From contig NZ_JBGGWB010000008.1 of the NCBI RefSeq assembly GCF_041321155.1, positions 1-64,000 of the forward strand: DNA of 64,000 nt, written 5' to 3'. A program made the position numbers and the translations under genes. The first letter of the stretch is position 1; every line of letters starts with the position of its first letter. The notes under the pieces were generated by a model, which did no database searches, was not told the DNA's origin, and saw only the letters and a program-made list of their open reading frames with translations. Positions 26,646 to 35,927 of the stretch are shown here, in pieces. Origin of the DNA: Sphingomonas sp. IW22. GTDB taxonomy: Bacteria > Pseudomonadota > Alphaproteobacteria > Sphingomonadales > Sphingomonadaceae.

Positions 26646-27260
26646 ATGTCTCCAGAACCCGTCCTGGCCGAAAGGGCCTATCTCCTTCTCAAGGCCGATA
26701 TCATGGCTGGGCGGTTTGCACCGGGCACGATCCTCAACGAGAGAGCGCTGGCGCCCGAATATGGCGTATCCGTGTCGCCCCTGCGGGATGGGGCGCAGCG
26801 CATAGTTGGCGAAAATATGCTCGAGATTGTTCCTGGCGGTGGATATCGCGTGCCGCCATTGACCCAAGATGCCCTGCGCGACCTCTACCGTTGGCACGGT
26901 CATCTGGTGCGCCTGGTGCTCAAGACTAACCGTCCGGTCCTTGAAGTCGAGGTGCAACGCTATGCAGGGCCAGGAACGGATGGGAGCGCAATTGCGACTG
27001 CGGCGACGAACCTGTTCCTGGCGATCGCACAGGCCTCCGATGATCATGAGCATCGAAGAGCGCTTCGATCGGCGACGGAACGACTCCACATTGCCCGTCT
27101 CGGGGAGGTTCGGGTATTACGCAACCTGGCAGAGGAACTCCAGGCGGTCGGGATCGCGACCATTTCCGGTCGAGGTCACGACCATTTTGAGGCTCTCTGG
27201 GCCTACCACCGACGGAGAATTCGTCGCGTCGGCAGGATATGGGAAGCGATCTCTTCATAA
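26646..27260 (+). CDS. GntR-family transcriptional regulator
   Basis: 204 aa. The N-terminal winged helix is of GntR/FadR type (YLLLKADIMAGRFAPGTILNERALAPEYGVSVSPLRDGAQRIVGENMLEIVPGGGYRVPPLT, about residues 12-73), and the helical C-terminal domain would bind the effector. It lies 19 bp after the previous gene and 175 bp before the lasso precursor, with TGGT/ACCA-type dyads between. Control of the lasso operon is inferred from place only. Confidence 0.8.
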   Translation: MSPEPVLAERAYLLLKADIMAGRFAPGTILNERALAPEYGVSVSPLRDGAQRIVGENMLEIVPGGGYRVPPLTQDALRDLYRWHGHLVRLVLKTNRPVLEVEVQRYAGPGTDGSAIATAATNLFLAIAQASDDHEHRRALRSATERLHIARLGEVRVLRNLAEELQAVGIATISGRGHDHFEALWAYHRRRIRRVGRIWEAISS

Positions 27261-27326
27261 CCACGATCAATAAAATGAGATGGTTATATGGTACCATCAC
27301 ACCCAATATTGTCCTGATCTAAGGAC
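27257..27326. promoter_or_regulatory. dyad-rich region upstream of the lasso operon
   Basis: Three symmetric elements are seen: ATAACCA (27257-27263) with TGGTTAT (27281-27287), the 10-bp palindrome ATGGTACCAT (27288-27297), and TGTCCT/AGGACA (27310-27327, 6-nt spacer). TGGT...ACCA half sites are common for FadR-type GntR proteins. I could not fix a promoter with confidence. Confidence 0.4.
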
Positions 27327-27435
27327 AGTACCAGTTAGTCCCGCATTTGCGACCTTATAAGATCGCTGATCAGGCGTCTCCTGATTTACCTTACGGGAGC
27401 TGCAACTTCGCAGCATGTCCAAGAAGGAGGTAAGT

Positions 27436-27567
27436 ATGGAACGCGAAGACCATTCGGAAACCGACCTGATCGATCTCGGCCCGGCGGTCGAACAGACCAA
27501 GGGCAACAGCAGCGTCGACATCGACCAAGCAGGCAAGCGCCTGCAGTCCGGTCTTTCCGACGACTGA
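27436..27567 (+). CDS. lasso peptide precursor (A protein)
   Basis: 43 codons, with AAGGAGG five nt before the ATG. The leader (residues 1-22) contains LIDLGPAVEQTK, fitting the proteobacterial lasso pattern in which Thr stands at -2. Cleavage after Lys22 would free a 21-residue core that begins GNSSVDID and ends SGLSDD. Gly1 and Asp8 are placed for an 8-residue macrolactam ring. The core has no aromatic residue; Lys12, Arg13, Leu14 or Gln15 would have to act as steric plugs. It is followed by genes for the B and C maturation enzymes. The product is not one I recognise. Confidence 0.9.
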   Translation: MEREDHSETDLIDLGPAVEQTKGNSSVDIDQAGKRLQSGLSDD

Positions 27568-27579
27568 ATGGCGGTAGCC

Positions 27580-27606
27580 TGGCGCACGGGCAATGCCCGT
27601 GCGCCA
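27580..27606 (+). promoter_or_regulatory. perfect hairpin between precursor and B gene
   Basis: Thirteen-base perfect arms (TGGCGCACGGGCA and its complement) separated by one base, in practice a very stable stem with a small loop. No T run follows. It lies 12 bp after the precursor stop and 20 bp before the B start. It may protect or partly terminate the precursor mRNA so that precursor exceeds enzyme. Confidence 0.8.
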
Positions 27607-27625
27607 CATATTCAGGAATTCAGCC

Positions 27626-28276
27626 ATGCCATATGGTCTTCGGCCAGGAATCACCTACACTTGGGTTGGGAACGTACCGATATTCCTGGATATCAATAAT
27701 AATAGATACTTTACCCTATCACCCCGAGCGGTCGAAGCTTTAGCGCGCACGGAAAGGATAGGCCAAGTAAATTCTGATGATGTGAATTTGCTTAAATCAT
27801 TCGGTATTATACAGGAAGTGCGGAATGGGTCGTTGATTAAGCCGGTATCGGCTCTTCAATCGATAAGAAATTCGTATTTTGATGAACCTAGTCGTTCATC
27901 ATTGCGATATATAATAATTGCCGCTTTGGATCAATTCTGGGCATTTCTTGCAATACGCTGTTCAGGACTGCCCGCCGCATTAGAGGCATTGCGGAAGCGA
28001 ACCCAGCGCATGCCTCCTCGGAAACGTCCACTCGATATCTCACGGCTGATCGGATCTTACCGTTTCATCGATCTGTTTCTATCTGCTGAGAACCGTTGCC
28101 TGGTGCGGTCTTTTGCTCTCGCCCGATCCCTAACCGGCCATAGCATCACGTTTACGCTGGCAATAGGCGTACGCACAGGGCCGTTCGGGGCGCATTGCTG
28201 GGTGCAGATAGGGGACAAAAGCCTTAGTGACCACCGGGATAAGTCACGCGAATACTCGCCAGTGCTGGTCCTGTAA
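27626..28276 (+). CDS. lasso maturation protein B (leader-binding plus cysteine protease)
   Basis: 216 aa from the ATG at 27626 (AGGAA about 8 nt upstream; an ATG at 27593 lies inside the hairpin and is less likely). The N-terminal 80 residues are the PqqD-like leader-recognition domain (FLDINNNRYFTLSPRAVEAL). The C-terminal part is the transglutaminase-like protease with Cys158 (NRCLVRSFAL), His190 (FGAHCWVQIG) and Asp202 (SLSDH). It cuts the leader after the -1 residue. The fused B1/B2 form is usual in proteobacteria. The stop overlaps the next start as TAATG. Codon use is more AT-rich than in the transfer genes. Confidence 0.9.
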   Translation: MPYGLRPGITYTWVGNVPIFLDINNNRYFTLSPRAVEALARTERIGQVNSDDVNLLKSFGIIQEVRNGSLIKPVSALQSIRNSYFDEPSRSSLRYIIIAALDQFWAFLAIRCSGLPAALEALRKRTQRMPPRKRPLDISRLIGSYRFIDLFLSAENRCLVRSFALARSLTGHSITFTLAIGVRTGPFGAHCWVQIGDKSLSDHRDKSREYSPVLVL

Positions 28277-30027
28277 TGCAACCGCGATATTTCATTTCTG
28301 TTGGCCCAGATCGAGACGGCTCAGCGTGCGCGGCAGCTCATGCCGCGTCGCCAGAACTGCCTTTCACCGCCTCCTGTAAAAATCTCAGTATTTTTTCTGA
28401 TCAGCCAATTGACGTCTTCGTTCGTCCCCGTGCAACGCTTATCATGCTTGGATGGTATCATCGTCAAGCGCATGTTGAAGGGGCTGATCTACTGAATCCA
28501 ATACACATTGATGATATCGCTGATGATTGCGGTAGAAAAATATTCAATAATTTCTGGGGCTCTTACATTGCCATCCTGCATTCCAATGTGAATCCAGAAA
28601 TTGTAATTTTACGTGATCCCTCAGGGGGAATGCCATGCTATTACGCATATATTGATGATGTAATAGAACTTTCTTCTCATATGGATATTCTTGAGGCAAG
28701 AAAGTCCATAAAATACATAATTGATGACGATGAAATCGGCCATCATCTCCTATTTCCTGCTCTTAGAACCAGTCGCACTTGCTTGGCTGGACTTCGAGAG
28801 GTCCCGGCTGGGTTTCAACTTCGCATCGATCAGCGGACAGTCACACTATCACAGATATGGGATCCTTGGACCTATGCACGCCGAAACGCCTATCATGATG
28901 ATCCGCATGAGGCAGTATCAGACCTTAGAACCGCAATTTGCACGACCATGCAGGCATGGGTTGCGCGCTTCGAAAAGCCGGTGATCGGCCTATCAGGCGG
29001 TCTTGATTCCTCGATCGTGGCAGCGAGTGCGGTCAGCGCTGGAGCGAAGGCCACGGGCCTGACGCTTGTTACGGACGAAAGTGCTGGTGATGAACGTTAT
29101 TATGCCCGCGAAATTGCGAATTTTCTCGGGATTCCATTAGAAGAAAGGTATTTTAGTGCGGCGGAAACCGACCTTCAGGAAAGCCATGCTGCACATCTCC
29201 CAAGACCTGTAGCGCGATCGTTCGCGCAGTCGGGTGACATGGCCTATTGCGACGTCGCAGCCAAGGCTGGTGCCGATGCCTTTTTCACCGGATCTGGCGG
29301 TGATAGCGTCTTCTGTTTCCAGCAGTCGATACTCCCGATCGCTGACCGCCTGCTTTATGACGGTGTCGGTCGAGGCGCATGTAGAACCACCGCCGAGATC
29401 GCCGAAATGGCGGAGACCAGTGTGTTACGATGCGCTGTTTTGGCCATGCGTCGGGCGTGGTTTCGCAATCCAAGCTACCGATGGAAGCCCGAAACAACCT
29501 TGCTTCACTCAGATTTTCTATACCAACATAGTAAGGTGGCTTCCCATCCTTGGTTGGAAGTGCCTGTTGGCGAACTGCCAGGAAAAGCGGCGCATATCGT
29601 ATATCTTCTTCAGATACAGAATCACCTTGAGGGCTTTAGGCGCGAAAACGTGCTTCCCATTATCGATCCCTTAATGTCGCAGCCAATCGTAGAAGTCTGT
29701 CTGCGTATCCCCACCTGGTTCTCATGCGCGAATGGTGAAAACCGGTCAATTGCAAGACAAGCGTTCGCGCCATATCTGCCCGACAGCATTCTGCACCGCA
29801 AAACCAAGGGCGGCCCGGATGGATTTCTTCAGCGGTTATTTTATCTCAACCGCAACCGGATTCGCGATATGCTCTTGGGAGGCTATCTGGCAGCTGCCCA
29901 TCTTATAGACGCAGGAGCGGTGGAGTCTGCAATTATGCGGAATGGACGCGACGATCACCACCTGCAGTTCAGATTGCTCGAACTTGTGGATGTTGAAGCA
30001 TGGATTTCTGCAATAAAGTCACGCTAG
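28276..30027 (+). CDS. lasso cyclase C (asparagine-synthetase-like)
   Basis: 583 aa. The N-terminal part resembles the glutaminase fold of AsnB without a catalytic Cys at position 2. The ATP-pyrophosphatase domain has VIGLSGGLDSSIVAA with SGGLDSS at residues 240-246. A later block (RKTKGGPDGFLQRLF) fits the C-terminal part of the family. The enzyme adenylates the side chain of core Asp8 and closes the ring onto Gly1. Start ATG overlaps the B stop by one base. No exporter gene follows; the next gene is convergent. Confidence 0.93.
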   Translation: MQPRYFISVGPDRDGSACAAAHAASPELPFTASCKNLSIFSDQPIDVFVRPRATLIMLGWYHRQAHVEGADLLNPIHIDDIADDCGRKIFNNFWGSYIAILHSNVNPEIVILRDPSGGMPCYYAYIDDVIELSSHMDILEARKSIKYIIDDDEIGHHLLFPALRTSRTCLAGLREVPAGFQLRIDQRTVTLSQIWDPWTYARRNAYHDDPHEAVSDLRTAICTTMQAWVARFEKPVIGLSGGLDSSIVAASAVSAGAKATGLTLVTDESAGDERYYAREIANFLGIPLEERYFSAAETDLQESHAAHLPRPVARSFAQSGDMAYCDVAAKAGADAFFTGSGGDSVFCFQQSILPIADRLLYDGVGRGACRTTAEIAEMAETSVLRCAVLAMRRAWFRNPSYRWKPETTLLHSDFLYQHSKVASHPWLEVPVGELPGKAAHIVYLLQIQNHLEGFRRENVLPIIDPLMSQPIVEVCLRIPTWFSCANGENRSIARQAFAPYLPDSILHRKTKGGPDGFLQRLFYLNRNRIRDMLLGGYLAAAHLIDAGAVESAIMRNGRDDHHLQFRLLELVDVEAWISAIKSR

Positions 30028-30090
30028 AGATTTGATGGAGGAAAAACGTCGTCACTCTTCGGCTCATACCACTGGCGACGCGCGTCGTTC

Positions 30091-32166
30091 TCATTCTGAT
30101 AAGTGCATTTTGTCTTTTGCAAACCAGAACTTAAACCAATCTATATTCCTATTGTATATAGATAGACGATGAATGGGTTCACTTTTTATATGATGTTCTC
30201 TTGGGAAAACATATAATTCAGCTGGTCGCCTATGCGCCTTCAGGATGCCGTAACTTTCGAGGGCCATGATATATTCATTGTCGGAAATTTGCATCAGGAT
30301 CGGTAGGTTGATCTTCTCAATATTTTCCTCGATCGAGACGTTCGACCAGAATTCCGTCTGATCGTCGTTTAGTGGTGGATATCCCATGGCGACAAGCTCC
30401 TTTGCCCAGGCAGAGCCACCGTAGATCTGCGTCGACTTAGGCGCCTGAAACCCCGTCGAAATAGAAGCGGCTGCGAATAAGCCGGGGGAGTTGACCAGCG
30501 CAAACTGCACGGTCGACACACCATCGCTCAGGCCGGTAATGCCTATACGCGTCGTGTCGATGTCGCCGCGGGACACGACCAGTTCTATTCCTTTCGTAAG
30601 GGCAGATTGGACGCTCCGCCGGTCATTCCAGTTTTGCTGATTTACGACATAGGCATCCGCTGCAGTGCGTACCGATCCGTCCTTGATCGTCCGGTAATAG
30701 TCGGTCGGCCGCTGGAGGCTCAGGACGGCGAAGCCATGTTCGGCAAACGGAAAAATGGGATACTCGTCCCCTACGCCGCCGCGCAGGAAGCCTCTGGTGA
30801 GATACTGAACAACGATGAGCGGCATCTTGCCATTGCGAGGTGGATTGCGAGGTAGGACCAGATCGCCAAAAGATTCTATGCCGATATCGTTGGTCCAGTG
30901 CAGGCGCTGAACTCTGCCTTTCCTCAATCCACGGAAAGACGGATTGGGATCAAACAGATTCGTGAGCACGCCCGTACTCATATCGACGCGAACGATGCGC
31001 CTGGGCCGGTTCGACGCTTCATGAAGGCAGATCAGTGTACTGGCTGCTTCCTGACAGCCGGTAATGAGGTCGTCCGTTTTAAGAATAAGCGACGGAGTGG
31101 ATTGCATGTCCCAACGGTAGAGTTGCAATTCACTTTTCCCCCAGCCGGCTCGCCGAAGAAAGAGAAGCTTCTGTCCATTTTCGACCCACCACATATTAAG
31201 GATGCCGTCCGCGCAAACGGGATCATCACATCGACGTCTTCGCCCGTCAGTATATTGCAGCCAGAGCTCGGCGGGAGATGTGATGCTTCCAGGGTCCTTC
31301 TGCACGAGCTGAGCCGTAACATTGTGATTTCCTGGCAGGGAGCGCATGAGGCCTTCGGGTTTGCGTTCGTCAGGATTGCCCGGATTTATGACAAACTCGT
31401 CGCTGTTCGCTGGGCGCATGTCAGCGCCGCTTGCCGTTGATGAATGAAATTCGATCGGAACGGGGCCGCGGATCGAGGGGCGGGCGTCTCTCTTGGGGAT
31501 GAAGCCGTCATCGTATAAAAAGCCATGTCGGCCTTGCTGGTCGATCTCGGCCTCGCGTAGTGCGGCTTCGGGTTCGTTTCCAAATAGGAGCCTCCCATTT
31601 GGCGTCCATGCGATCCGGCGGACGGCTGTCGCAGATGTTGTCGTAAATACGACGGATGCATCCCCGACCGAAATGACCCGGCCCTGAGGCACACCGTGAA
31701 CGGATACAAGATAAACGATACATCTTCCGTCCGGCGACCAACGGGGGCTATTGGTAGTCGGTGATCCGTTGATCGTTTGGAAGCCGCGAATTGTCTGCGC
31801 GTCCATGATCAGCCCATTGGCCATATCGATAATCTGGGGCCGTGCTCCATCGGTTATGTCGATCCGTACAAGCGCCTGACAATAGTCGTTTCGCACGGGA
31901 TCTGCCCGACTTACTACAAACGCCAGACTCTTGCCGTCAGGTGACAGCGCCAACGGACTCTCTGGCAAATCGGTGCCAAAGTTGGGTCCGATGTCCCGCA
32001 GGCCGATCAGGTCGGCCGTTGTGACACCGCGTCCCTCCACATTGCGATTTAAGCCGTCATCAAGAAGGTCTCGGCACACAGAAGGCGTTTCGATGGTGGC
32101 TGCCTTCGCTTGAGAAGCAGCCGCAAACACGCTGGCGCACACCGCCAGACAAACAACCGATCTCAT
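30091..32166 (-). CDS. lasso peptide isopeptidase (prolyl-oligopeptidase family)
   Basis: 691 aa, signal peptide at residues 1-22 (ending SQAKA), so periplasmic. The N-terminal two thirds look like a beta-propeller with repeats such as LALSPDGKSLAFV and PRWSPDGRCIVYL. The C-terminal alpha/beta-hydrolase domain has Ser547 in GLSDG, Asp629 (ISDNEY) and His658/659 (PREHHIK). Isopeptidases of this type accompany astexin-like lasso clusters and open the macrolactam of the cognate peptide. It lies 6 bp after the TonB receptor gene in the same operon. A missing second Gly after the GxSxG motif is a small difference from ordinary POP enzymes. Confidence 0.88.
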   Translation of the reverse strand: MRSVVCLAVCASVFAAASQAKAATIETPSVCRDLLDDGLNRNVEGRGVTTADLIGLRDIGPNFGTDLPESPLALSPDGKSLAFVVSRADPVRNDYCQALVRIDITDGARPQIIDMANGLIMDAQTIRGFQTINGSPTTNSPRWSPDGRCIVYLVSVHGVPQGRVISVGDASVVFTTTSATAVRRIAWTPNGRLLFGNEPEAALREAEIDQQGRHGFLYDDGFIPKRDARPSIRGPVPIEFHSSTASGADMRPANSDEFVINPGNPDERKPEGLMRSLPGNHNVTAQLVQKDPGSITSPAELWLQYTDGRRRRCDDPVCADGILNMWWVENGQKLLFLRRAGWGKSELQLYRWDMQSTPSLILKTDDLITGCQEAASTLICLHEASNRPRRIVRVDMSTGVLTNLFDPNPSFRGLRKGRVQRLHWTNDIGIESFGDLVLPRNPPRNGKMPLIVVQYLTRGFLRGGVGDEYPIFPFAEHGFAVLSLQRPTDYYRTIKDGSVRTAADAYVVNQQNWNDRRSVQSALTKGIELVVSRGDIDTTRIGITGLSDGVSTVQFALVNSPGLFAAASISTGFQAPKSTQIYGGSAWAKELVAMGYPPLNDDQTEFWSNVSIEENIEKINLPILMQISDNEYIMALESYGILKAHRRPAELYVFPREHHIKSEPIHRLSIYNRNIDWFKFWFAKDKMHLSE

Positions 32167-32172
32167 GCGCGG

Positions 32173-34749
32173 TTACCAGGACTTCGAGATCGAGAAGCTG
32201 ATATAGCGACCCCACGGAGAATAATTCGCGGAATCATATGGGCTCTGGCTGACCGAGGTTGTCGCGATGAGCGATGGCTTGTCGTTGAAAAGGTTCTGAG
32301 CGGAAAGAGAGATGTCCAGGCCGCGAAGGATCTGTGATTCACTCTCTATCTGTAGTCGGGCGGTCAGGTCGAAGGTTGCCATCGAACCAACATCATATGT
32401 CGCCGTCGAGCGTCGATCTTTCACGCCACCGATGTAATTTACGACGGGTGTGAGCTTGAACGGCCCATTCTCCCATGTGACGCCCGCGACCCCGCGCAGA
32501 TGTGGTGGGAAAAACAGGCTTCCGGCGAGCATCGTTTCTGGTTGTAATGGGCTAAGCCGTTGCTTGCTTTCAATGTAGCTTCCGTTCGCCCATAGCGAGA
32601 GCACGCCGGCGCCGTCGAATTCGATCCGATGGGTTATGCTGAGATCTACACCATCGATGTCTTGGCGCGCTGCATTCGTATATCGACTATAAATGATCGC
32701 TCCCACTTTGGCCTGGTCCCACGCGCCGCTCGAGTTGTTAAAGAACAAGGCCCCGTCCAGTGCGCCATTGATCTCGCCAGCAGTCGGATTGATGCTCACC
32801 AAGTCCGCGTAGATCGGATTGCTGAGTGCCTGGGCTATATATGTCACTGGCGTCACGATTCGATCGCGGTAACGGATCGAATAATAGGTCGCCTCGATCT
32901 TGGTGTTCGGCGAGATTGCGGGTTGCAATATGACGGATGCGGTCCAGTTCGTGGATCGTTCCGGCTTCAAGTTTGGATTGCCGCCGCCGCTATACAGGCC
33001 GACAGTCCCTGCTGGGAATCCGGTCCCGCCGAAGACCCCAACGTCATACACGCTTGCGCCGCGCACGCTGTGTAACTGATACAGCGTCGGTGCTTTGAAA
33101 GATTTGCCCCATGAAAATTTGAATGTCAGACCGTGGGCAGTCGCTAGAACCGCACCAAGTTTTGGCGTCGCCACATCCCCTATGCCTGGATAGTCTTCAT
33201 ATCTCACCGCACCATTAAGGATAAGAGACTGTATGAGCGCACCAGAATCTGACGATCTGACGATGGGAGCGTTGACCTCAAGGAAGCCGTATCGATTATC
33301 CTGGCTCGTATCGATGCTCTGGCCGCTGTCTACGAGCCGATTGTAATAATGTAGGTAATTTTTTCGATAGCCTCCACCGATCGCCGCCTTAATCGGCCCT
33401 GCGCCAAGATCGAACAATGTGCCGCGCGCAATGCCCTCAAAACTGAAAGCCCTGTTGCAGTAGCATATTTCTGACTTGGACAGCTCGCCGTCCCAATAGT
33501 CATCTGATTTATTTATCATCCGATCTTCGGCATATACTGCCGATACAGCGATCGACCAGTCTGAAGTCGCTTGAAATTCCACGCTGGGTGCCACGCTGAT
33601 GGTTCTAGTGTTTGCCCAGTTGCGTACCCCTTGAACCCGATAATCGCCGTCTTCTGACGATGCGAAAGCCCGATCGGTTTTTCGCTCGCCATACAAGCCG
33701 TCGATGCTGAACGTCAGGCCGGGGGCAATATCCTGATGTCCGCTCAGAAGTACGTTGTGGCGATCAAAACCTGGATAGAGAGTGAGACCCGGAGAGCGGG
33801 TTGCAGCATAGTCGCGCTGACGTGCCAGAATGGGCGTTGAATGCGCGTAATCATAGGCAAGGATGAAGCCGCCGGATTCCCACGTCTTCCCGCCCGTTAC
33901 ACTATAATTCTGCTGTACGTTTCCGCCATCGGTTGAGACGCCCCAATAGGCGCGCGTCGCCAGCCCGCTGTAATCCTTCCGCAGAATGATATTTGCGACG
34001 CCGGCAATGGCATCCGAGCCGTAGAGCGCAGATGCGCCATCGGTCACAATCTCCATCCTCTCAACGGCCTCCAGCGGGATCGCCGAGATATCGATGGATT
34101 GAACAGCTGTGTTGAAAGCAAGACGATGGCCGTTGAGCAATGTGACCGTTGCATCAGATCCCAGGCCGCGAAGATTGATCGAACTGGCCCCGCCGAGATT
34201 GCTGCCGACGCTCTCCGGGACATTTTGTCCGATACCGGGATTTTGACCCGCACCTGAAGCTACCGGTAAAGATCGAATGGCCTCGGCAAGGCTGTTATAG
34301 CCGCTGTCCAGCATCCGTTCGCGATTCACAACCTGCATGGGTGAAGGAGATGAAACACCAGCGATCAGCGAGCCAGTAACAATGATCTCCTGTCCCGTCA
34401 TGCCTTGACCTAGTTCTTGCCTGACGTTTGAGGATCGTTCTCGAACTAGAATTGTCCCATCGCGTTCCACTGCGATCAGTCGGGTGCCTCTGAGTACCGT
34501 CTCTACAGCTTCAAATGCGGTGTAGGTTCCGCTGAGAGGAGGGGCTTGTCGTCCCTTGACCGCTTCCGGCGGGAAAATGATTTCTTGGTCACTCGAACGA
34601 CCAATAGCGCGTAAAGCGCCATCGAGATCCTGCCGTTCGAGATTCCATTCCAGCCTCTGTCCCGGCGCAGCCAACAAGGGTGGCGACATACCCACCAGTG
34701 CAAACGCGAACACCGAACCGACCGCCCACCGTCCAAACTCGTTCATCAT
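32173..34749 (-). CDS. TonB-dependent receptor with STN signalling domain
   Basis: 858 aa from an ATG pair at 34749, where a signal peptide starts (MMNEFGRWAVGSVFAF, cleaved near LLAAPGQ); the frame opens at 34839, inside the fecR-like gene, but the first 30 residues do not look like an export signal. The STN domain (LEWNLERQDLDGALRAIGRSSDQEIIF) lies at residues about 28-105, then the plug (VNRERMLDSGYNSLAEAI) and the 22-strand barrel ending in an aromatic-rich ISFSISKSW. The STN domain contacts FecR and signals substrate binding. Next to the isopeptidase, import of the lasso peptide is the likely task. Ends 6 bp before the isopeptidase gene. Confidence 0.9.
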   Translation of the reverse strand: MMNEFGRWAVGSVFAFALVGMSPPLLAAPGQRLEWNLERQDLDGALRAIGRSSDQEIIFPPEAVKGRQAPPLSGTYTAFEAVETVLRGTRLIAVERDGTILVRERSSNVRQELGQGMTGQEIIVTGSLIAGVSSPSPMQVVNRERMLDSGYNSLAEAIRSLPVASGAGQNPGIGQNVPESVGSNLGGASSINLRGLGSDATVTLLNGHRLAFNTAVQSIDISAIPLEAVERMEIVTDGASALYGSDAIAGVANIILRKDYSGLATRAYWGVSTDGGNVQQNYSVTGGKTWESGGFILAYDYAHSTPILARQRDYAATRSPGLTLYPGFDRHNVLLSGHQDIAPGLTFSIDGLYGERKTDRAFASSEDGDYRVQGVRNWANTRTISVAPSVEFQATSDWSIAVSAVYAEDRMINKSDDYWDGELSKSEICYCNRAFSFEGIARGTLFDLGAGPIKAAIGGGYRKNYLHYYNRLVDSGQSIDTSQDNRYGFLEVNAPIVRSSDSGALIQSLILNGAVRYEDYPGIGDVATPKLGAVLATAHGLTFKFSWGKSFKAPTLYQLHSVRGASVYDVGVFGGTGFPAGTVGLYSGGGNPNLKPERSTNWTASVILQPAISPNTKIEATYYSIRYRDRIVTPVTYIAQALSNPIYADLVSINPTAGEINGALDGALFFNNSSGAWDQAKVGAIIYSRYTNAARQDIDGVDLSITHRIEFDGAGVLSLWANGSYIESKQRLSPLQPETMLAGSLFFPPHLRGVAGVTWENGPFKLTPVVNYIGGVKDRRSTATYDVGSMATFDLTARLQIESESQILRGLDISLSAQNLFNDKPSLIATTSVSQSPYDSANYSPWGRYISFSISKSW

Positions 34750-34820
34750 TGCCCCCAACTTTAAGCCGGTATCGTTCAAGACCGGTTCCATTGGGGACAG
34801 CGACGAGTATCGCGCGCCGA

Positions 34821-35927
34821 TTATGAAGGCGGACGACAATTTCCTTGCGGAGGGACGGGGCAGCGGCGGGCAAGAGTGATGGACTTCGGTCTACTGATCA
34901 CCGCTAGCCCCCGAAGGTCTCCCACATTACGCGCCAGCCGGGCGCTGTCTGTGATGCGGAAAATGCCAGAGACCCGAATATCATCTATATCGGCCGTTTC
35001 ACCGACCAGAGGGATGTCGGCATAACGATTGGCGTCTGCAAACACATCTCCCAGACGAGCGTTCCTGTATTCCTTCAATCCTTCAGGCCATGCCCTATCA
35101 TCGGGCTTTGCCTCGACGATGTCATGGGCAAGGGGTATCGGTTCATTCGACAATTCAATCTGCTGGCCCGGGGAAAGCCGCAGTTCCGGCTGCGCACGCC
35201 CCGATTCTGGAATCTCTGTCGCGACGTCGACGGCACCCCGTATCAGTCGCACGACAACATGGTTGTCCGGAAGGAGATTGACGTCGAAAATCGTGCCACG
35301 CGCTATCACCCTTCCACGGCCGGCATGGACTGCGAAGGGCCGGTCTTCATGCGCGACTGTGAACCGAGCGCGGCCACGCAGCAGTCGGAGAGTTCTTCGC
35401 TTGTTATCAAAATCCACCAGAACCAGACTGTTCGTATCGAGCGCAAGGACAGAACCGTCCTCGAGACGAAACGATCGGATTTCGCCGATGGCTGTGGCAA
35501 GCTTCAGAACTAACCCATCGGATGTACCCGGCGCGGTGCCCACGGCAAGTGACGGGTGTTTCAGTTCCTCGCGCGGCTGGCCTGAAGCCCAGTACGCAAC
35601 AAGGGCGACCGTGCCGAGTAACGCCAGAAGAAACACCGCACGCTTTTTTGCCTTTGGCCGCGGTTCGCTCCGCCGGATATCATCGCCGGACCCACCGTCG
35701 GAAGTGACGATGTCCTCCTCTGATGGCTCCTTCAAACGTTTTCCATTGCTGAACGCTTCGGCTATCCGGTTATAGGCGGCGCGATGAAGCGCGCCGCGTG
35801 CCAGCCATGCTTCGAACTCTTTGCGTTTGGCTTCCGCTTCCTCCGGGTTGCGCATGATCGCGAACCAGTCGGCGGCTTCTTCCCTGAGCTGTCCATGCCG
35901 ACGCGGCGGATCGGTGTCTTCCATCAT
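34821..35927 (-). CDS. FecR-like anti-sigma factor
   Basis: 368 aa. The N-terminal DUF4880-like part (EEAADWFAIMRNPEEAEAKRKEFEAWLARGALHRAAYNRIAEA) binds the sigma factor, then one membrane segment (AVFLLALLGTVALVAYWASG), and the periplasmic FecR domain (GEIRSFRLEDGSVLALDTNSLVLV). It relays the receptor signal to the sigma factor. The start overlaps the sigma gene stop by 4 bp. The end runs past the likely receptor start region. Confidence 0.9.
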   Translation of the reverse strand: MMEDTDPPRRHGQLREEAADWFAIMRNPEEAEAKRKEFEAWLARGALHRAAYNRIAEAFSNGKRLKEPSEEDIVTSDGGSGDDIRRSEPRPKAKKRAVFLLALLGTVALVAYWASGQPREELKHPSLAVGTAPGTSDGLVLKLATAIGEIRSFRLEDGSVLALDTNSLVLVDFDNKRRTLRLLRGRARFTVAHEDRPFAVHAGRGRVIARGTIFDVNLLPDNHVVVRLIRGAVDVATEIPESGRAQPELRLSPGQQIELSNEPIPLAHDIVEAKPDDRAWPEGLKEYRNARLGDVFADANRYADIPLVGETADIDDIRVSGIFRITDSARLARNVGDLRGLAVISRPKSITLARRCPVPPQGNCRPPS

